Assembly: GCF_030271165.1 (NCBI RefSeq)
Contig: NZ_JASSZH010000043.1
Span: 1-48,257 of the forward strand
Length of the DNA stretch: 48,257 nt
Direction: 5' to 3'
Source: Psychromicrobium xiongbiense
Lineage (GTDB): Bacteria > Actinomycetota > Actinomycetes > Actinomycetales > Micrococcaceae
Part shown: piece by piece, positions 17,412 through 27,470 of the stretch
How the letters are laid out: the number at the start of each line of letters is the position of its first letter
Position numbering within the stretch: position 1 is the first letter of the stretch
Translations under genes and position numbers: made by a program
Notes under the pieces: model-generated
What the model saw: the letters and a program-made list of their open reading frames with translations, nothing else
The model's database searches: none
What the model was told of the DNA's origin: nothing

Positions 17412-19537
17412 ACGAACACCGTGGGCTGCCCGGTGTCCTCGTGCAAAGCGGTGGACACTCCTCCCACGTCCCAACGGTCACTGGCAGCGACGAGCGGCAA
17501 CAACCCGATGGCGGCATGCTCAGCTGCGTGCAGCGCCCCCGGGAATCGGGAGGTTTCCAGGCCATGAGACGTCAGGAAGCCGGCATCGACGGTGAACCAG
17601 AAGGCCTTGGTGAACAGGTCCCGGGCCAGCAGATCCAGCGGCTCTTCGCCCAGCACCTCGTTGGAGACAAGGGCCTTTCGCTGGAAAGCCACCACCTGGG
17701 TGCGGACCTGGACCTCGCCGAAATGAAGCTCCACTGCTCCCCAGCGCTCATGACGCAGGCTCTGGATCACCTCGATCTGGGTCAGATCGCGGGCCGTGGT
17801 GTAGAAGTCGGGCCACGCGCGGCGCACCAGAACGCAATGTGCCTCTTCATCGAGTTCCTCGACCAGATAGCTGGTGCCCTGATGGGTGTATACCGCTCCA
17901 CGATGGGTCTGGTGATGCGACAGTGCGGAGCCGATGGTGCCCAGTACCGTACCGGTCTCCGCCTCGATGATGTTCAGCGGGGATCCGCCCTCGCGCAGGC
18001 TGACCAGGGCGGCGGCACTCTGCGGGTGCGTCCAGAACCATCCCGCCGGGCGGCGCCGGAGGTAGCCCTGGGCCACCAGCGAATCGAGAAGAGCCTCCGT
18101 ACCGGGGCCGAAAAGTTCCAGATCGGCTGGCCCCAGCGGCATTTCCGCAGCCGCAGCGCACAGATGTGGCCCCAGAACATAGGGGTTTTCCGGATCGAAA
18201 ACACTGGCCTCGGCCGCCCGGTCAAAGACATCTTCCGGGTGGTTCACCAGATAGGTATCCAACGGGTCATCGCTGGCCACCAGAACCGCCAGAGCCTCCT
18301 GGCCAGCACGCCCGGCCCTGCCGAACTGTTGAAACAGCGAGGCTCGGGTTCCCGGCCAGCCTGCTACCAGAACGGCATCCAGACCCGCCACGTCGATGCC
18401 CAGTTCGAGGGCGGAGGTACTGGCCAGCCCCAGCAGAGTCCCGGACCGCAGCGAAACCTCCAAGGCGCGACGCTCCTCGGGCAGATACCCACCGCGATAG
18501 GCGGCGACCCGATGCGGGAGCGAGGGGTCCACCTCGCCGAGCAGACGTTGGCTGGTCCCTGCGATGGCCTCGGCACCGCGTCGGGAGCGGATGAAGGCCA
18601 GAGTGCGAACCCGCGAGACCACCAGATTGGTCAGCAGGTCTGCCGTCTCAGCAATACTGGTCCGTCGTTCAGGCGCCCCGTTTTCCCCGGTGAACTCGCT
18701 CAGTGCAGGCTCCCACAGGGCCACGGTGACCGCTCCATGGGGCGAGGCATCCTCGGTGACCGCCCTAGCAGGGGCTCCGATCAGCATCGAGAACGCCTCA
18801 GCGGGGTTACCGCTCGTGGCGGAGGCTCCGGCAAACACCGGAGACGACCCGTGGTGTTCGCAAATTCTTCGGAGTCGACGCAACACCTGGGCCACATGGG
18901 AGCCGAAGACCCCACGGTAGCCATGAGCCTCATCCACCACCACGAACTGCAGTCGCCGGAAGAACGCGGACCACCACTCATGGTTGGGCAGGATGCCGAA
19001 GTGAAGCATGTCCGGGTTACAGAGGACCACATTGGCATGATCGCGAATCCAGCGTCGCTCCGAGAGATCAGTGTCGCCATCGTAGGTGGCTGCACGCAGG
19101 GTCGGCAGGCCCAGGGCCCGGAGGGACTGTAACTGGTCCGCTGCGAGCGCCTTGGTGGGGGAGAGATACAGGACGGTGGAGCGCTCCGCGAAGGTTCCCG
19201 GCGAGGCCTGCGCAGCACGCTCCGAGCAATGCACGGCGTCCAGGGCTGGGAGCTGGTAGGCCAGAGACTTCCCTGAAGCGGTACCCGTTGCCAGGATGGT
19301 GTGTTGCCCGGCGTGCAGAGAATTCGCTGCTTCCACCTGATGTTTCCAGGGCTCTGCCACACCGCGGAGCTGAAAGGCCTCCACGATCTCGGGATGCACC
19401 CATTGCGGCCAGTCCGCCGTGACAGCTTCCCGAGCCGGGAGCATCCGGACATGACGCAACTGCGGGGGCTCGGATCCGCGACCGAGCAGGTTCAGCAGAT
19501 CCTGAGAACCGGACGGGAGGGGGACAGCGGGAGTCAC
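17114..19537 (-). CDS. DEAH-box helicase with C-terminal Zn cysteines (MrfA/DECH family)
   Basis: An 807-residue SF2 helicase. Motif I is [16 protein letters not shown] (about residue 85), motif [12 protein letters not shown] (about 202) and motif [11 protein letters not shown]. The second RecA domain has [15 protein letters not shown] and [14 protein letters not shown] (motif VI). The C-terminal domain ends with [16 protein letters not shown], the four-Cys zinc site of MrfA/YprA helicases, which repair mitomycin-type DNA damage in Bacillus. GTG 19537 was chosen because upstream codons run antisense through trhO. This helicase sits beside Tad-like loci in many actinobacteria. Its 3' 298 bp overlap the TadE-like frame on the other strand. 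Confidence 0.93.
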   Translation of the reverse strand: MTPAVPLPSGSQDLLNLLGRGSEPPQLRHVRMLPAREAVTADWPQWVHPEIVEAFQLRGVAEPWKHQVEAANSLHAGQHTILATGTASGKSLAYQLPALDAVHCSERAAQASPGTFAERSTVLYLSPTKALAADQLQSLRALGLPTLRAATYDGDTDLSERRWIRDHANVVLCNPDMLHFGILPNHEWWSAFFRRLQFVVVDEAHGYRGVFGSHVAQVLRRLRRICEHHGSSPVFAGASATSGNPAEAFSMLIGAPARAVTEDASPHGAVTVALWEPALSEFTGENGAPERRTSIAETADLLTNLVVSRVRTLAFIRSRRGAEAIAGTSQRLLGEVDPSLPHRVAAYRGGYLPEERRALEVSLRSGTLLGLASTSALELGIDVAGLDAVLVAGWPGTRASLFQQFGRAGRAGQEALAVLVASDDPLDTYLVNHPEDVFDRAAEASVFDPENPYVLGPHLCAAAAEMPLGPADLELFGPGTEALLDSLVAQGYLRRRPAGWFWTHPQSAAALVSLREGGSPLNIIEAETGTVLGTIGSALSHHQTHRGAVYTHQGTSYLVEELDEEAHCVLVRRAWPDFYTTARDLTQIEVIQSLRHERWGAVELHFGEVQVRTQVVAFQRKALVSNEVLGEEPLDLLARDLFTKAFWFTVDAGFLTSHGLETSRFPGALHAAEHAAIGLLPLVAASDRWDVGGVSTALHEDTGQPTVFVYDGHAGGAGFAQRGFEAAHTWLQATRDAILACDCETGCPSCVQSPKCGNKNNPLDKAGAVDLLTMILAEDPARSTGVAELPVGEPSGVASSRGGPARA

Positions 19538-19573
19538 TGTGCCATTCTGCCACTCGATGCCTGCAGCACAGGG

Positions 19574-19592
19574 GCCCGGATCAGATCCGGGC
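19574..19592. promoter_or_regulatory. 19-bp perfect palindrome in the helicase/trhO divergent promoter
   Basis: GCCCGGATCAGATCCGGGC is a perfect inverted repeat around a single central A. It lies about 37 bp before the helicase GTG and ends 20 bp before the trhO -10 box, so it would overlap the trhO -35 region. It may be an operator for an unknown regulator; a hairpin role is less likely with a one-base loop. Confidence 0.5.
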
Positions 19593-19612
19593 GCCAGGCC
19601 GGGAAAGGCATC

Positions 19613-19618
19613 TACCAT
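19613..19618 (+). promoter_or_regulatory. -10 box TACCAT for a leaderless trhO transcript
   Basis: TACCAT fits TANNNT and ends exactly six bases before GTG 19625, so transcription would start at or beside the start codon. No Shine-Dalgarno sequence precedes that codon. This supports both the GTG start and leaderless translation. Confidence 0.6.
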
Positions 19619-19624
19619 AGATGG

Positions 19625-20494
19625 GTGGCTATTCACCGCATCGTTCTCTTTTATGCCTTTCAACCTGTCGCCGATCCTGATGCCGTGCGGCTCTGGCAGC
19701 GTGCCCTCTGCGAGCAGCATGGCCTGCGTGGTCGGATTCTGATTTCCGCTCAGGGCATCAACGCCACCGTGGGTGGCGAACTGGATGCCGTGAAGCGCTA
19801 TGTCAAAGCGACCAGGGAATACTTCCGCTTCATCGACGTGAAGTGGTCCGACGGTTCGGCGCAGGATTTCCCCCGGCTCAGCGTGAAGGTGCGCAAGGAA
19901 CTGGTCAGTTTCGGTGCCCCCGACGAGCTTCGGGTGGACGCTGACGGCGTGGTAGGCGGCGGCCAGCGGCTCAGCCCGGAGGAACTGCACCGGCTGGTCG
20001 AGGAGAAAGACGTCGTGTTCTTCGACGGCCGGAATTCCTTTGAAGCCCAGATCGGCCGCTTCAAGGACGCCGTGGTGCCGCAGGTGGGCGCGACCAGGGA
20101 TTTCGTGGCAGAGCTGGATTCCGGCAAATACGACGATCTCAAGGACAAACCGATTGTCACCTACTGCACAGGCGGCATCCGCTGTGAAGTGCTCTCTTCC
20201 CTGATGGTCAACCGTGGTTTCTCCGAGGTTTACCAGCTCGATGGCGGCATCGTCCGCTACGGCGAACAGTACCGGGATTCCGGGCTCTGGGAGGGATCGC
20301 TCTACGTTTTCGACAGCCGGATGCACCTTGAGTTCAGCGAAGATGCCAAGACACTGGGCGCCTGTGCGCGGTGCTCGGGCCCCACCTCCCAGTTCCGCAA
20401 CTGTGCCGACCCCGAATGTCGCGCTCTGACCTTGTTCTGCGAGGACTGTCATGCCCGCTTTCCCGAACTGCGCTGTACCGGCCACGCTGCCTGA
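19625..20494 (+). CDS. trhO: tRNA uridine(34) hydroxylase TrhO (rhodanese-domain, UPF0176)
   Basis: A 289-residue protein. The N-terminal acylphosphatase-like domain reads [21 protein letters not shown]...[16 protein letters not shown]. The rhodanese domain follows, with the active-site loop [16 protein letters not shown], which carries the catalytic Cys. The C-terminus holds a Cys-rich zinc-ribbon-like stretch (CARCSGP...[10 protein letters not shown]...[13 protein letters not shown]). TrhO adds oxygen to U34 of tRNAs in a prephenate-independent route to 5-methoxyuridine. GTG 19625 is chosen because it begins at the first conserved residues and has a -10 box six bases upstream. Confidence 0.93.
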   Translation: MAIHRIVLFYAFQPVADPDAVRLWQRALCEQHGLRGRILISAQGINATVGGELDAVKRYVKATREYFRFIDVKWSDGSAQDFPRLSVKVRKELVSFGAPDELRVDADGVVGGGQRLSPEELHRLVEEKDVVFFDGRNSFEAQIGRFKDAVVPQVGATRDFVAELDSGKYDDLKDKPIVTYCTGGIRCEVLSSLMVNRGFSEVYQLDGGIVRYGEQYRDSGLWEGSLYVFDSRMHLEFSEDAKTLGACARCSGPTSQFRNCADPECRALTLFCEDCHARFPELRCTGHAA

Positions 20495-20550
20495 TCTCCC
20501 TCAGCAGTTCCGCGCCGGTGGCTCAGCACCCCACACCCTTCGGAGGATCC

Positions 20551-22248
20551 ATGACCCCGCCCGCAGAGACCGATGCGACAGCTCTCAACGCTGAGCTGAT
20601 CTGTGCCCTGAGCCAGGACCTCCAGGACGCCCGGTACACGGTCGATGCCGTAGCGGAGCTGCTGGGCGAGGGAGCCTACGAGGCGCTGGGTCGGGAGCAG
20701 CCCATTCCAGCGCAACTCGCCGTCGAGCGGCTGCTCGGCTCAACCCTCGCACCCGGCTCAGCAGCCGCGAAGCCTCTAGGCACCAAACCCGAAACGACGC
20801 TGGCCGCCGTCATCGCACTCTTCCTGCTCGCCGCACCGCTTCACCGGACAATCGTTGACAAGGCGTTCTCACGGCTCGGAGCCGCAGGTCTGCTTGGGCT
20901 GAACCTGGTGGAAACGACGAATGGTGTGGAAACGGACGGTGCTCTCCGGGCCCGGGTCGATCTGCGCCCCTATGCCTTCGTGGACGAGCAGGGCGAGGCG
21001 GAACTCTGGGTCGCCAGTGACCTCTCTGCCACGCAGCGCCCCGGCGTCCTGCGTCACGACCATGTACTCGGCATCGGCCAGGCTTCGCTGACCCTGGCGC
21101 AGGCGACCATCCGTACTCCTGTGCCTCGGGCGCTCGATCTCGGTACGGGTTGCGGCATCCAGGCCTTCCACCTGCTCCGGCACGCCGAGCACGTCACGCT
21201 GACCGATATCTCCGCCCGGGCGCTCGCCTTTACCCGGTTCAACCTGCTGCTCAACGCCGGGGCGCTGAACCTGGATCCGGAGCGGCTTGAGGACCGCGTG
21301 TCGATCCGGCTCGGTAGCCTCTTCGAGCCGGTCCAGGGTGAGCACTTCGACCTGGTGGTCTCCAATCCACCCTTCGTCATCACGCCCCGGCACCAGGGCG
21401 AAAGCGCTGAGGACCAGTTCACCTACCGCGATGGCGGCCTGCCGGGCGACGAACTGGTGGCGGCGGTGCTGCGCGGACTTCCGGCGATACTGGCCGATGG
21501 CGGCGTGGCCCAGCTGTTGGGGAACTGGGAGATTCAAAACAAGGACTGGTCCGCCCGGCTGAGCGAGTGGATCGACCCTGCGCTGGAACCCTGGGTGATC
21601 CAGCGCGAGCAACTGAGCCCGCAGCGGTACGCCGAAACCTGGCTGCAGGATGCTTCGGAGGCTCGCGATCCACAGCTGTACCGCGCCGCCTACCGGGATT
21701 ATCTGGCAGATTTTGCCGCCCGGCAGGTGGAGCGCATCGGCTTCGGGCTGATCACCCTGCGCAAGCCCCAGCGGCCCCGCGGCGCGACGCAGAAGGCGCT
21801 GAACCCGCTGTCGGGTCGCTTCGAAGAGTTGCTGCATTCCCTGGAAACTCCGCTGGGGCCGCATCTCGCGGCGACCCTGGAACGCCGGGACTGGCTCGCC
21901 GGCACGGGACCCGAGCTCAGGGCCGCCCGGCTGCTGGTACCCGCTGACGTCACGGAGGAACGCCACCAGCGCCCGGGAGATGAGCATCCGCAGGTGATTC
22001 TGCTCCGCCAGGGTGCCGGGCTGCGTCGCACCGCTCTGCTGAGCACGGAGGCGGCAGGTTTCGTCTCCGCCTGTGACGGGAGCTTCACCGTCGGCGCGCT
22101 GACCGGTGCGCTGGCCGCGCTGCTGGAGGTCCCGGTGCAGGAGCTGGAATCAGCGCTGATACCGCAGATCTGTCAGCTGGTGGACGACGGCTTCCTGGTT
22201 CCAGCAGCCGACCATGCCGAGGACACGGACGAGGCCCCGGCAACGTAA
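20551..22248 (+). CDS. SAM-dependent methyltransferase (NPPF type, DUF7059-like N-terminus)
   Basis: A 565-residue class I methyltransferase. The N-terminal ~190 residues are a helical domain seen in actinobacterial homologues. The Rossmann core has RALDLGTGCGIQAFHLL (motif I), LTDISARALAFTRFN (motif II), and DLVVSNPPFVITP, the N/D-PP-Y/F motif of enzymes that methylate amide or amino nitrogens (PrmC/HemK, RlmG, N6-adenine families). The C-terminal ~170 residues resemble a winged-helix-like add-on. ATG 20551 has CGGAGGA just upstream. The likely substrate is rRNA or a protein glutamine, not decidable here. Confidence 0.85.
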   Translation: MTPPAETDATALNAELICALSQDLQDARYTVDAVAELLGEGAYEALGREQPIPAQLAVERLLGSTLAPGSAAAKPLGTKPETTLAAVIALFLLAAPLHRTIVDKAFSRLGAAGLLGLNLVETTNGVETDGALRARVDLRPYAFVDEQGEAELWVASDLSATQRPGVLRHDHVLGIGQASLTLAQATIRTPVPRALDLGTGCGIQAFHLLRHAEHVTLTDISARALAFTRFNLLLNAGALNLDPERLEDRVSIRLGSLFEPVQGEHFDLVVSNPPFVITPRHQGESAEDQFTYRDGGLPGDELVAAVLRGLPAILADGGVAQLLGNWEIQNKDWSARLSEWIDPALEPWVIQREQLSPQRYAETWLQDASEARDPQLYRAAYRDYLADFAARQVERIGFGLITLRKPQRPRGATQKALNPLSGRFEELLHSLETPLGPHLAATLERRDWLAGTGPELRAARLLVPADVTEERHQRPGDEHPQVILLRQGAGLRRTALLSTEAAGFVSACDGSFTVGALTGALAALLEVPVQELESALIPQICQLVDDGFLVPAADHAEDTDEAPAT

Positions 22249-22399
22249 TTCCGGTGCCCACTGCTCCTGCACAGAGCGCACAGAAATCCACGAACCGTGC
22301 GAGAGTATGGTGAACTAGGCATTTGAGACGTGTCCGGGGAGCGACGCGTCCGCCAGACGGCATCTCGTCCGCCGTCAGCATCAATGAAGTAGGAGCACC

Positions 22400-25216
22400 G
22401 TGCCCAGCAAGGCGTCCAGCAGTAGCAACACCGGGAAAACCCCTGGGAAAACACCCCTGAAGACCGGCCGCAAGCTTGTCATCGTGGAGTCCCCGGCGAA
22501 GGGCAAGACCATCGCCGGGTACCTTGGCGCGGGCTTCGACGTCGAAGCGTCCTACGGTCATATTCGCGATCTGCCCCAGCCCTCAGACCTCCCTGCAGAG
22601 CTGAAGAAGTCCTCCTTCGGCAAGTTCGCGGTGGATGTGGACAACCATTTCGAGCCCTACTACGTAGTCCCCACGGACAAGAAGAAGCGCGTCACCGAGC
22701 TCAAGGCAGCGCTCAAGGGTGCCGACGAGCTCTTCCTCGCCACTGATGGTGACCGCGAGGGAGAAGCCATCGCCTGGCACCTGCTCGAGGTGCTCAAGCC
22801 CAAGGTCCCGGTGCACCGCCTGACCTTCCCCGAGATCACCAAAGAAGCGATCCAGCGCGCCATGGGTGAGCTCCGCGAGGTCGATATGCCGATGGTCGAT
22901 GCGCAGGAGACCCGACGCATCCTGGACCGCCTCTACGGCTATGAGATCTCCCCGGTGCTCTGGCGCAAGGTCTCCCGCGGACTCTCCGCAGGGCGTGTCC
23001 AGTCCGTGGCCACCCGCCTGGTGGTCGAGCGCGAGCGGGAGCGCATGGCGTTCCGGTCGGCATCGTACTGGGATCTGCTGGGCGAGTTCGCGCCCGTATC
23101 CGGTGCAGCCTCGGAGCAGGGGTTCAAGGCCAAGCTGGTAGCGCTCGATGGCGCCCGGGTCGCCACGGGGCGCGATTTCTCCGATACCGGTGTACTCACC
23201 GCCAAAAACGTCACGCACCTGGACCAGGCGGCGGCGACTGCGCTCGCGGAGGGCCTGCAACAGGCCGAGTTCACCGTGCGCTCAGTGGACCACAAACCGT
23301 ACACCCGCCGCCCCGCGGCCCCTTTCACCACCTCCACCCTGCAGCAGGAAGCCGCCCGTAAGCTGCGCTTCCCGGCCCGGGTGACCATGCGGGTGGCGCA
23401 GAGCCTGTACGAAAACGGCTACATCACCTATATGCGTACCGATTCCACGGCGCTCAGCGACCAGGCGGTCACGGCGGCCCGACGCCAGGCCGCGGAACTC
23501 TACGATCCCTCCTTTGTGCCGGACCGTCCACGCGTCTACGCCAGCAAGGCCAAGAACGCTCAGGAGGCCCACGAGGCCATCCGTCCCGCGGGGGATTCCT
23601 TCCGGATCCCGGCCCAGGTGGCCAAGGCGCTCAGCTCCGATGAGTTCAAGCTGTATGAGCTGATCTGGAAGCGGACCGTCGCCTCCCAGATGGCCGATGC
23701 CCGGGGTTCCACCGCCTCGGTGCGGTTGGGCGCGCTCAGCCGCCCGCAGCCGGGTGCCTCCGCTCAGGATGCTTCCCCCCGCGACGCGGAATTTGCCGCC
23801 TCCGGTACCGTCATCACCTTCCAGGGCTTCCTGGCCGCCTACGAAGAGGGCAAGGACGAGGCACGGAACACCGACGATGCCGCCGCTGAAGGCGCTGCCG
23901 GACGTCTGCCCAATCTCGCGGCCGGGGATGCGCTGAGCACCCAGGTTCTGGACGCCATCGGGCACGAGACCTCTCCGCCACCGCGTTACACCGAGGCCTC
24001 CCTGGTGAAGACTCTGGAGGAGCGCGGCATTGGGCGTCCCTCGACCTACGCGGCCACCATCTCCACCATCATGGACCGCGGATACGTCAGTCAGCGCGGC
24101 CCGGCTCTGGTGCCGACCTGGGTGGCGTTCTCCGTGGTGCGGCTGCTGGAGCAGTACTTCGAAGACTATGTGGACTACGACTTCACGGCCGGGATGGAAG
24201 AGGATCTGGACCGGATTTCGCGCGGTGAGGAGACCGGACCCAACTGGCTGCAGCAGTTCTATTTCGGTGCCGATGACGGCTCCGGCCTGCTGCCGATTGT
24301 GGAGAACCTGGGCGATATTGATGCCCGGGAGATCAACTCGGTGCCCATTGCCGACGGCATCACGCTGCGGGTGGGCAAGTTCGGGCCTTATCTGGAGAAG
24401 CCAGTTCCTGCCGGTTCCCCCGAGGGGACGGAACCGGAGCGCGCCAATGTCCCGGAGGATCTGGCCCCGGATGAGCTCACTGCTGAGAAGGCGATTGAGC
24501 TGATCAATACGGCTGCGCCGGAGGAGCGGGTGCTCGGTGCTGATCCGGTGACCGGGCACACCGTGGTAGCCAAGAACGGCCGCTATGGCGCCTACGTCAC
24601 CGAGGTCATCCCGGAGCCGACGGCCGAGGAGCTGGCGAACGCCCCCGTGGAGTACTACAAGAACGGCAAGCCCAAGCCCCCGAAGAAGCCGGTCAAGGCC
24701 AAGCCGCGTACCGGCTCACTATTCAGCTCGATGACGGTGGAGACCGTGACTCTGGACGAGGCACTGGCGTTGATGAGCCTGCCGCGGGTGCTCGGTACCG
24801 ACGAGGAGGGCCAGGAGATCACGGTGCAGAACGGGCGCTTCGGCCCGTATCTGAAGAAGGGCAGCGACTCGCGGTCGATCGGCTCCGAGGACGAGATCTT
24901 CACCATCACGCTGGAACAGGCGTTGGAGATCTACTCTCAGCCCAAGCAGCGTGGTGCCCGTGCAGCTGTCCCGCCGCTGGCTGAATTCGGTGATGACCCG
25001 GTCTCGGGCAAGAAGATCGTGGTCAAAGAAGGGCGCTTCGGCCCGTACATCACGGACAGCGTCACGAATATCACCGTGCCGCGGGCGACCCCGATCGAGG
25101 AACTGACCCGGGAACGCGCCGTCGAACTGTTGGCGGAAAAGCGGGCCAAGGGCCCGGTCAAGCGGCCGACGACGCGTGCCAAGGCCCCGGCTCGCAGAAA
25201 GACCGCTGCCCGCTAG
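22400..25216 (+). CDS. topA: DNA topoisomerase I (type IA)
   Basis: A 938-residue enzyme that relaxes negative supercoils. The TOPRIM domain begins KLVIVESPAKGKTIAGYLG and includes FLATDGDREGEAIAWHL with the metal-binding acids. The catalytic Tyr is residue 344 in GYITYMRTDST. KTLEERGIGRPSTYA is conserved in domain II. The C-terminus has no Cys zinc fingers; instead it carries repeated TOPRIM_C-type modules (VLGADPVTGHTVVAKNGRYGAYV, VLGTDEEGQEITVQNGRFGPYL, DPVSGKKIVVKEGRFGPYI) and a Lys/Arg/Ala-rich tail, as in other actinobacteria. The start is GTG 22400 with AGGAG upstream. Confidence 0.97.
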   Translation: MPSKASSSSNTGKTPGKTPLKTGRKLVIVESPAKGKTIAGYLGAGFDVEASYGHIRDLPQPSDLPAELKKSSFGKFAVDVDNHFEPYYVVPTDKKKRVTELKAALKGADELFLATDGDREGEAIAWHLLEVLKPKVPVHRLTFPEITKEAIQRAMGELREVDMPMVDAQETRRILDRLYGYEISPVLWRKVSRGLSAGRVQSVATRLVVERERERMAFRSASYWDLLGEFAPVSGAASEQGFKAKLVALDGARVATGRDFSDTGVLTAKNVTHLDQAAATALAEGLQQAEFTVRSVDHKPYTRRPAAPFTTSTLQQEAARKLRFPARVTMRVAQSLYENGYITYMRTDSTALSDQAVTAARRQAAELYDPSFVPDRPRVYASKAKNAQEAHEAIRPAGDSFRIPAQVAKALSSDEFKLYELIWKRTVASQMADARGSTASVRLGALSRPQPGASAQDASPRDAEFAASGTVITFQGFLAAYEEGKDEARNTDDAAAEGAAGRLPNLAAGDALSTQVLDAIGHETSPPPRYTEASLVKTLEERGIGRPSTYAATISTIMDRGYVSQRGPALVPTWVAFSVVRLLEQYFEDYVDYDFTAGMEEDLDRISRGEETGPNWLQQFYFGADDGSGLLPIVENLGDIDAREINSVPIADGITLRVGKFGPYLEKPVPAGSPEGTEPERANVPEDLAPDELTAEKAIELINTAAPEERVLGADPVTGHTVVAKNGRYGAYVTEVIPEPTAEELANAPVEYYKNGKPKPPKKPVKAKPRTGSLFSSMTVETVTLDEALALMSLPRVLGTDEEGQEITVQNGRFGPYLKKGSDSRSIGSEDEIFTITLEQALEIYSQPKQRGARAAVPPLAEFGDDPVSGKKIVVKEGRFGPYITDSVTNITVPRATPIEELTRERAVELLAEKRAKGPVKRPTTRAKAPARRKTAAR

Positions 25217-25235
25217 GGCGCAGAGGGGTGAGTTC

Positions 25236-26276
25236 ATGAGACTAGGCGTGCTCGATATCGGCTCCAATACCGTTCACCTGCTCCTGGTGGACGCGCATCC
25301 AGGGGCTCAGCCGGTCCCGTTTGCCTCGCATAAGCGTCCACTGTCCCTGGTCAAACATCTGGACGACGATGGTGCGATCACCGAGCAGGGCCAGGCCGAG
25401 CTGATCGATTTCGTCCTGGAGGCCTGGGAGTTCGCGGCCCGGCATCAGGCGGAGGATCTGCTCGCCTTCTGTACCTCCGCGATCCGCGAGGCCGCCAACG
25501 GTCCTCAGGTGCTGGCCCGGGTTCAGCACGAGACCACGGTCAGCCTGCGCGAACTCAGTGGCGCCGAAGAGGCTGCCATGACCTTCTTCGCGGTGCGCCG
25601 CTGGTTCGGCTGGGGCGCCGGGACCGTGCTGGATCTTGACATCGGCGGCGGCTCCTTCGAAATGGCCATGGGCGATGACGAACTTCCGGAGATCGCCACC
25701 TCCGTCCCGCTGGGTGCCCAACGGCTCACTCGCGACTGGCTGTCCCAGGATCCGCCCAGCGCCAAGAGCATCAAGGAGTTGCGCCGCTACATCCGGGCCA
25801 CCCTGAAGCCGCATGTCAAGGAATTCGCCAGCCACGGAACACCCACGCTGGTGACCGGAACGTCCAAAACCTTCCGATCCCTGGCCCGGATCACGGGTGC
25901 TGCACCGAGCGCGCTCGGGCCGTTTGTACGCCGGGAGCTCCATGCCACGGACCTGGGGTTGTGGGCTCAGCGGCTCTCGGCCATGAGCATTGATGACCGC
26001 TTGCATCTGCCGGGGGTCTCCGCGGCACGGGCACCGCAAGTGCTCGCCGGCGCGTTGGTGGCGGAGGCCGCTCTGGAGCTGTTCCGGGTGGACACCGTGC
26101 AGATCTGCCCCTGGGCGTTGCGCGAAGGGCTGATCCTGCGCAGGCTGGACCAGCTGGTCTTCGACGGGCCGCTGGACCTTCCGCGTCATCTTCAGCCCAA
26201 CCCTGCTCAGCCCGACCCTGCTCAGCCCGACCCTGTTGGGGCGTCGGCGGAAAGCTCCGAGGGCCGAGTCATCTAG
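25236..26276 (+). CDS. Ppx/GppA family phosphatase
   Basis: A 346-residue ASKHA-fold enzyme hydrolysing polyphosphate or pppGpp. Motifs: LGVLDIGSNTVHLLLV (phosphate 1), TSAIREAANG, LDLDIGGGSFEMAMG (phosphate 2) and LVTGTSKTFRSLARI. It is of the short actinobacterial type (M. tuberculosis Rv0496-like, which prefers short polyphosphate), with no C-terminal HD domain. ATG 25236 lies 19 bp after the topA stop, so read-through is possible. The C-terminus ends in a Pro/Gln/Ala repeat encoded by three 15-bp units. Confidence 0.9.
   Translation: MRLGVLDIGSNTVHLLLVDAHPGAQPVPFASHKRPLSLVKHLDDDGAITEQGQAELIDFVLEAWEFAARHQAEDLLAFCTSAIREAANGPQVLARVQHETTVSLRELSGAEEAAMTFFAVRRWFGWGAGTVLDLDIGGGSFEMAMGDDELPEIATSVPLGAQRLTRDWLSQDPPSAKSIKELRRYIRATLKPHVKEFASHGTPTLVTGTSKTFRSLARITGAAPSALGPFVRRELHATDLGLWAQRLSAMSIDDRLHLPGVSAARAPQVLAGALVAEAALELFRVDTVQICPWALREGLILRRLDQLVFDGPLDLPRHLQPNPAQPDPAQPDPVGASAESSEGRVI
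26193..26237 (+). repeat. Three 15-bp tandem repeats in the ppx 3' end
   Basis: The unit cagcccgaccctgct occurs three times with one change each in the first and last copies (26193-26207, 26208-26222, 26223-26237). It encodes QP(N/D)PA pentapeptides just before the C-terminus. It keeps the frame. Confidence 0.85.
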
Positions 26277-26303
26277 TCCGGGCCGGGACACTTTCGTGAC
26301 AAA

Positions 26304-27128
26304 ATGATCAGCGTGAGCCAGGCACAAGACTCCCCGGAACCTTCCGGGAAACCGTCCATTCCGGTCGCGCTGTCCAGTGCTTCGGTATATCCGCTCACTG
26401 TGCATGACGGGTTCGCGGTGGCCCGGGATCTGGGCTATGACGGGCTGGAGGTCATGGTCACCGGGAATGCCGTGAGCCAGAATGGTGAGGCGCTGGCCGC
26501 TCTGAGTGAGCGGTACGAAGTACCGATCATGGCCATTCACGCACCCACGCTGCTGCTCACTCAGCAGGTATGGGGCAATGCCTGGAACAAAGTGGAGCGC
26601 TCCGTGGACCTGGCTCTGGAACTGGGTGTTGACGTCGTCGTGGTCCATCCGCCCTTCCGCTGGCAGAGCGATTATGCGGAGACGTTCATCCACGGGGTCA
26701 GAGATCTGAGCGCCAGCAGCGGGATTATGATCGCGGTGGAGAACATGTACCCCTGGCGGGCCCGGGGACGCGAAGCGAAGGCTTATCTGCCGCACTGGGA
26801 CCCGATCGGGCAGCCCTACGAGCATGTCACCTGGGACCTTTCGCACGCCGCAACGGCGGGAGTGTCGTCACTGGAGGGCGTCCGCTCCCTGGGCGACCGG
26901 CTGCGTCACCTGCATCTGGCCGATGGTGCAGGCTCCAATCGGGATGAGCATCTGCTGCCGGGCCAGGGGAATCAGCGGGCTGCCGAGGTGCTCCATCACC
27001 TGCGGGATTCCGGTTTCCGGGGTGTGGTGGTCGCGGAGATCTCCACGCGTAAGGCCAAGGGCGCAGGCGAGCGGGAAGAGTGGCTCAAACAGACCCTCGA
27101 CTTCGCCAGGGAGCACCTGGGGCACTGA
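26304..27128 (+). CDS. Sugar phosphate isomerase/epimerase-like TIM barrel
   Basis: A 274-residue xylose-isomerase-like TIM barrel. Visible marks: VALSSASVYPLTVHDGFAVA, YDGLEVMV, DVVVVHPPFRWQ, MIAVENMYPW (Glu ligand), VTWDLSHAATAG (Asp ligand), RHLHLADGAG and VVVAEISTRK (C-terminal Glu). It resembles M. tuberculosis Rv0498, which also sits between a Ppx-type phosphatase and proC, so this looks like a conserved actinobacterial arrangement. The start could be ATG 26304 or GTG 26313; neither has a strong ribosome site. Substrate unknown. Confidence 0.85.
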   Translation: MISVSQAQDSPEPSGKPSIPVALSSASVYPLTVHDGFAVARDLGYDGLEVMVTGNAVSQNGEALAALSERYEVPIMAIHAPTLLLTQQVWGNAWNKVERSVDLALELGVDVVVVHPPFRWQSDYAETFIHGVRDLSASSGIMIAVENMYPWRARGREAKAYLPHWDPIGQPYEHVTWDLSHAATAGVSSLEGVRSLGDRLRHLHLADGAGSNRDEHLLPGQGNQRAAEVLHHLRDSGFRGVVVAEISTRKAKGAGEREEWLKQTLDFAREHLGH

Positions 27129-27470
27129 AAGTGGCCGTCATTGACCAGTTGTACAGGGTGCGTTGCCGAGCGACACCGTACAACTGCAGATGAAGCGACT
27201 CTGGTTAAACGTGAAAAGCACCGGAAGCCGAAAATCCAGTGCAGGGGGGGAGCTACTGGCGGCCTCCGGTGCTTTCACTGATCGGCGAACCGACCAGCCC
27301 GCAATCACTCGCACCTTTATGAGGTAGTTCTAGCTTAGAGCTCGAATCTGGAAACAAACTCCGGCTTGGCTGGGAGTTGTCTGGAAATCTGAAACGTATT
27401 AGTTGCGGGCCGCAAGCGGTCCTCCGGAGAGGTGGCGGAGCGGGTCCGAGGGGCTGGAAGAATGGGGAGC
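27129..27470. other. Intergenic region with two inverted repeats before proC
   Basis: No gene is seen in these 342 bp. The first hairpin pairs CAGTTGTAC(AG)GGTG-type arms at 27146-27160 and 27174-27186, with a two-base bulge and a 13-base loop. The second pairs 27211-27229 with 27260-27278 (GTGAAAAGCACCGG / CCGGTGCTTTCAC) across a 30-base loop. Neither has a long T run. They are probably the transcription end of the isomerase gene. The remaining 190 bp should hold the proC promoter. Confidence 0.5.

Noticed and set aside
19538..20485. 316-codon N-terminal extension of the helicase frame
   Set aside because: It is antisense to trhO, which has clear family motifs, and carries no helicase similarity; open antisense frames are common at this GC content.
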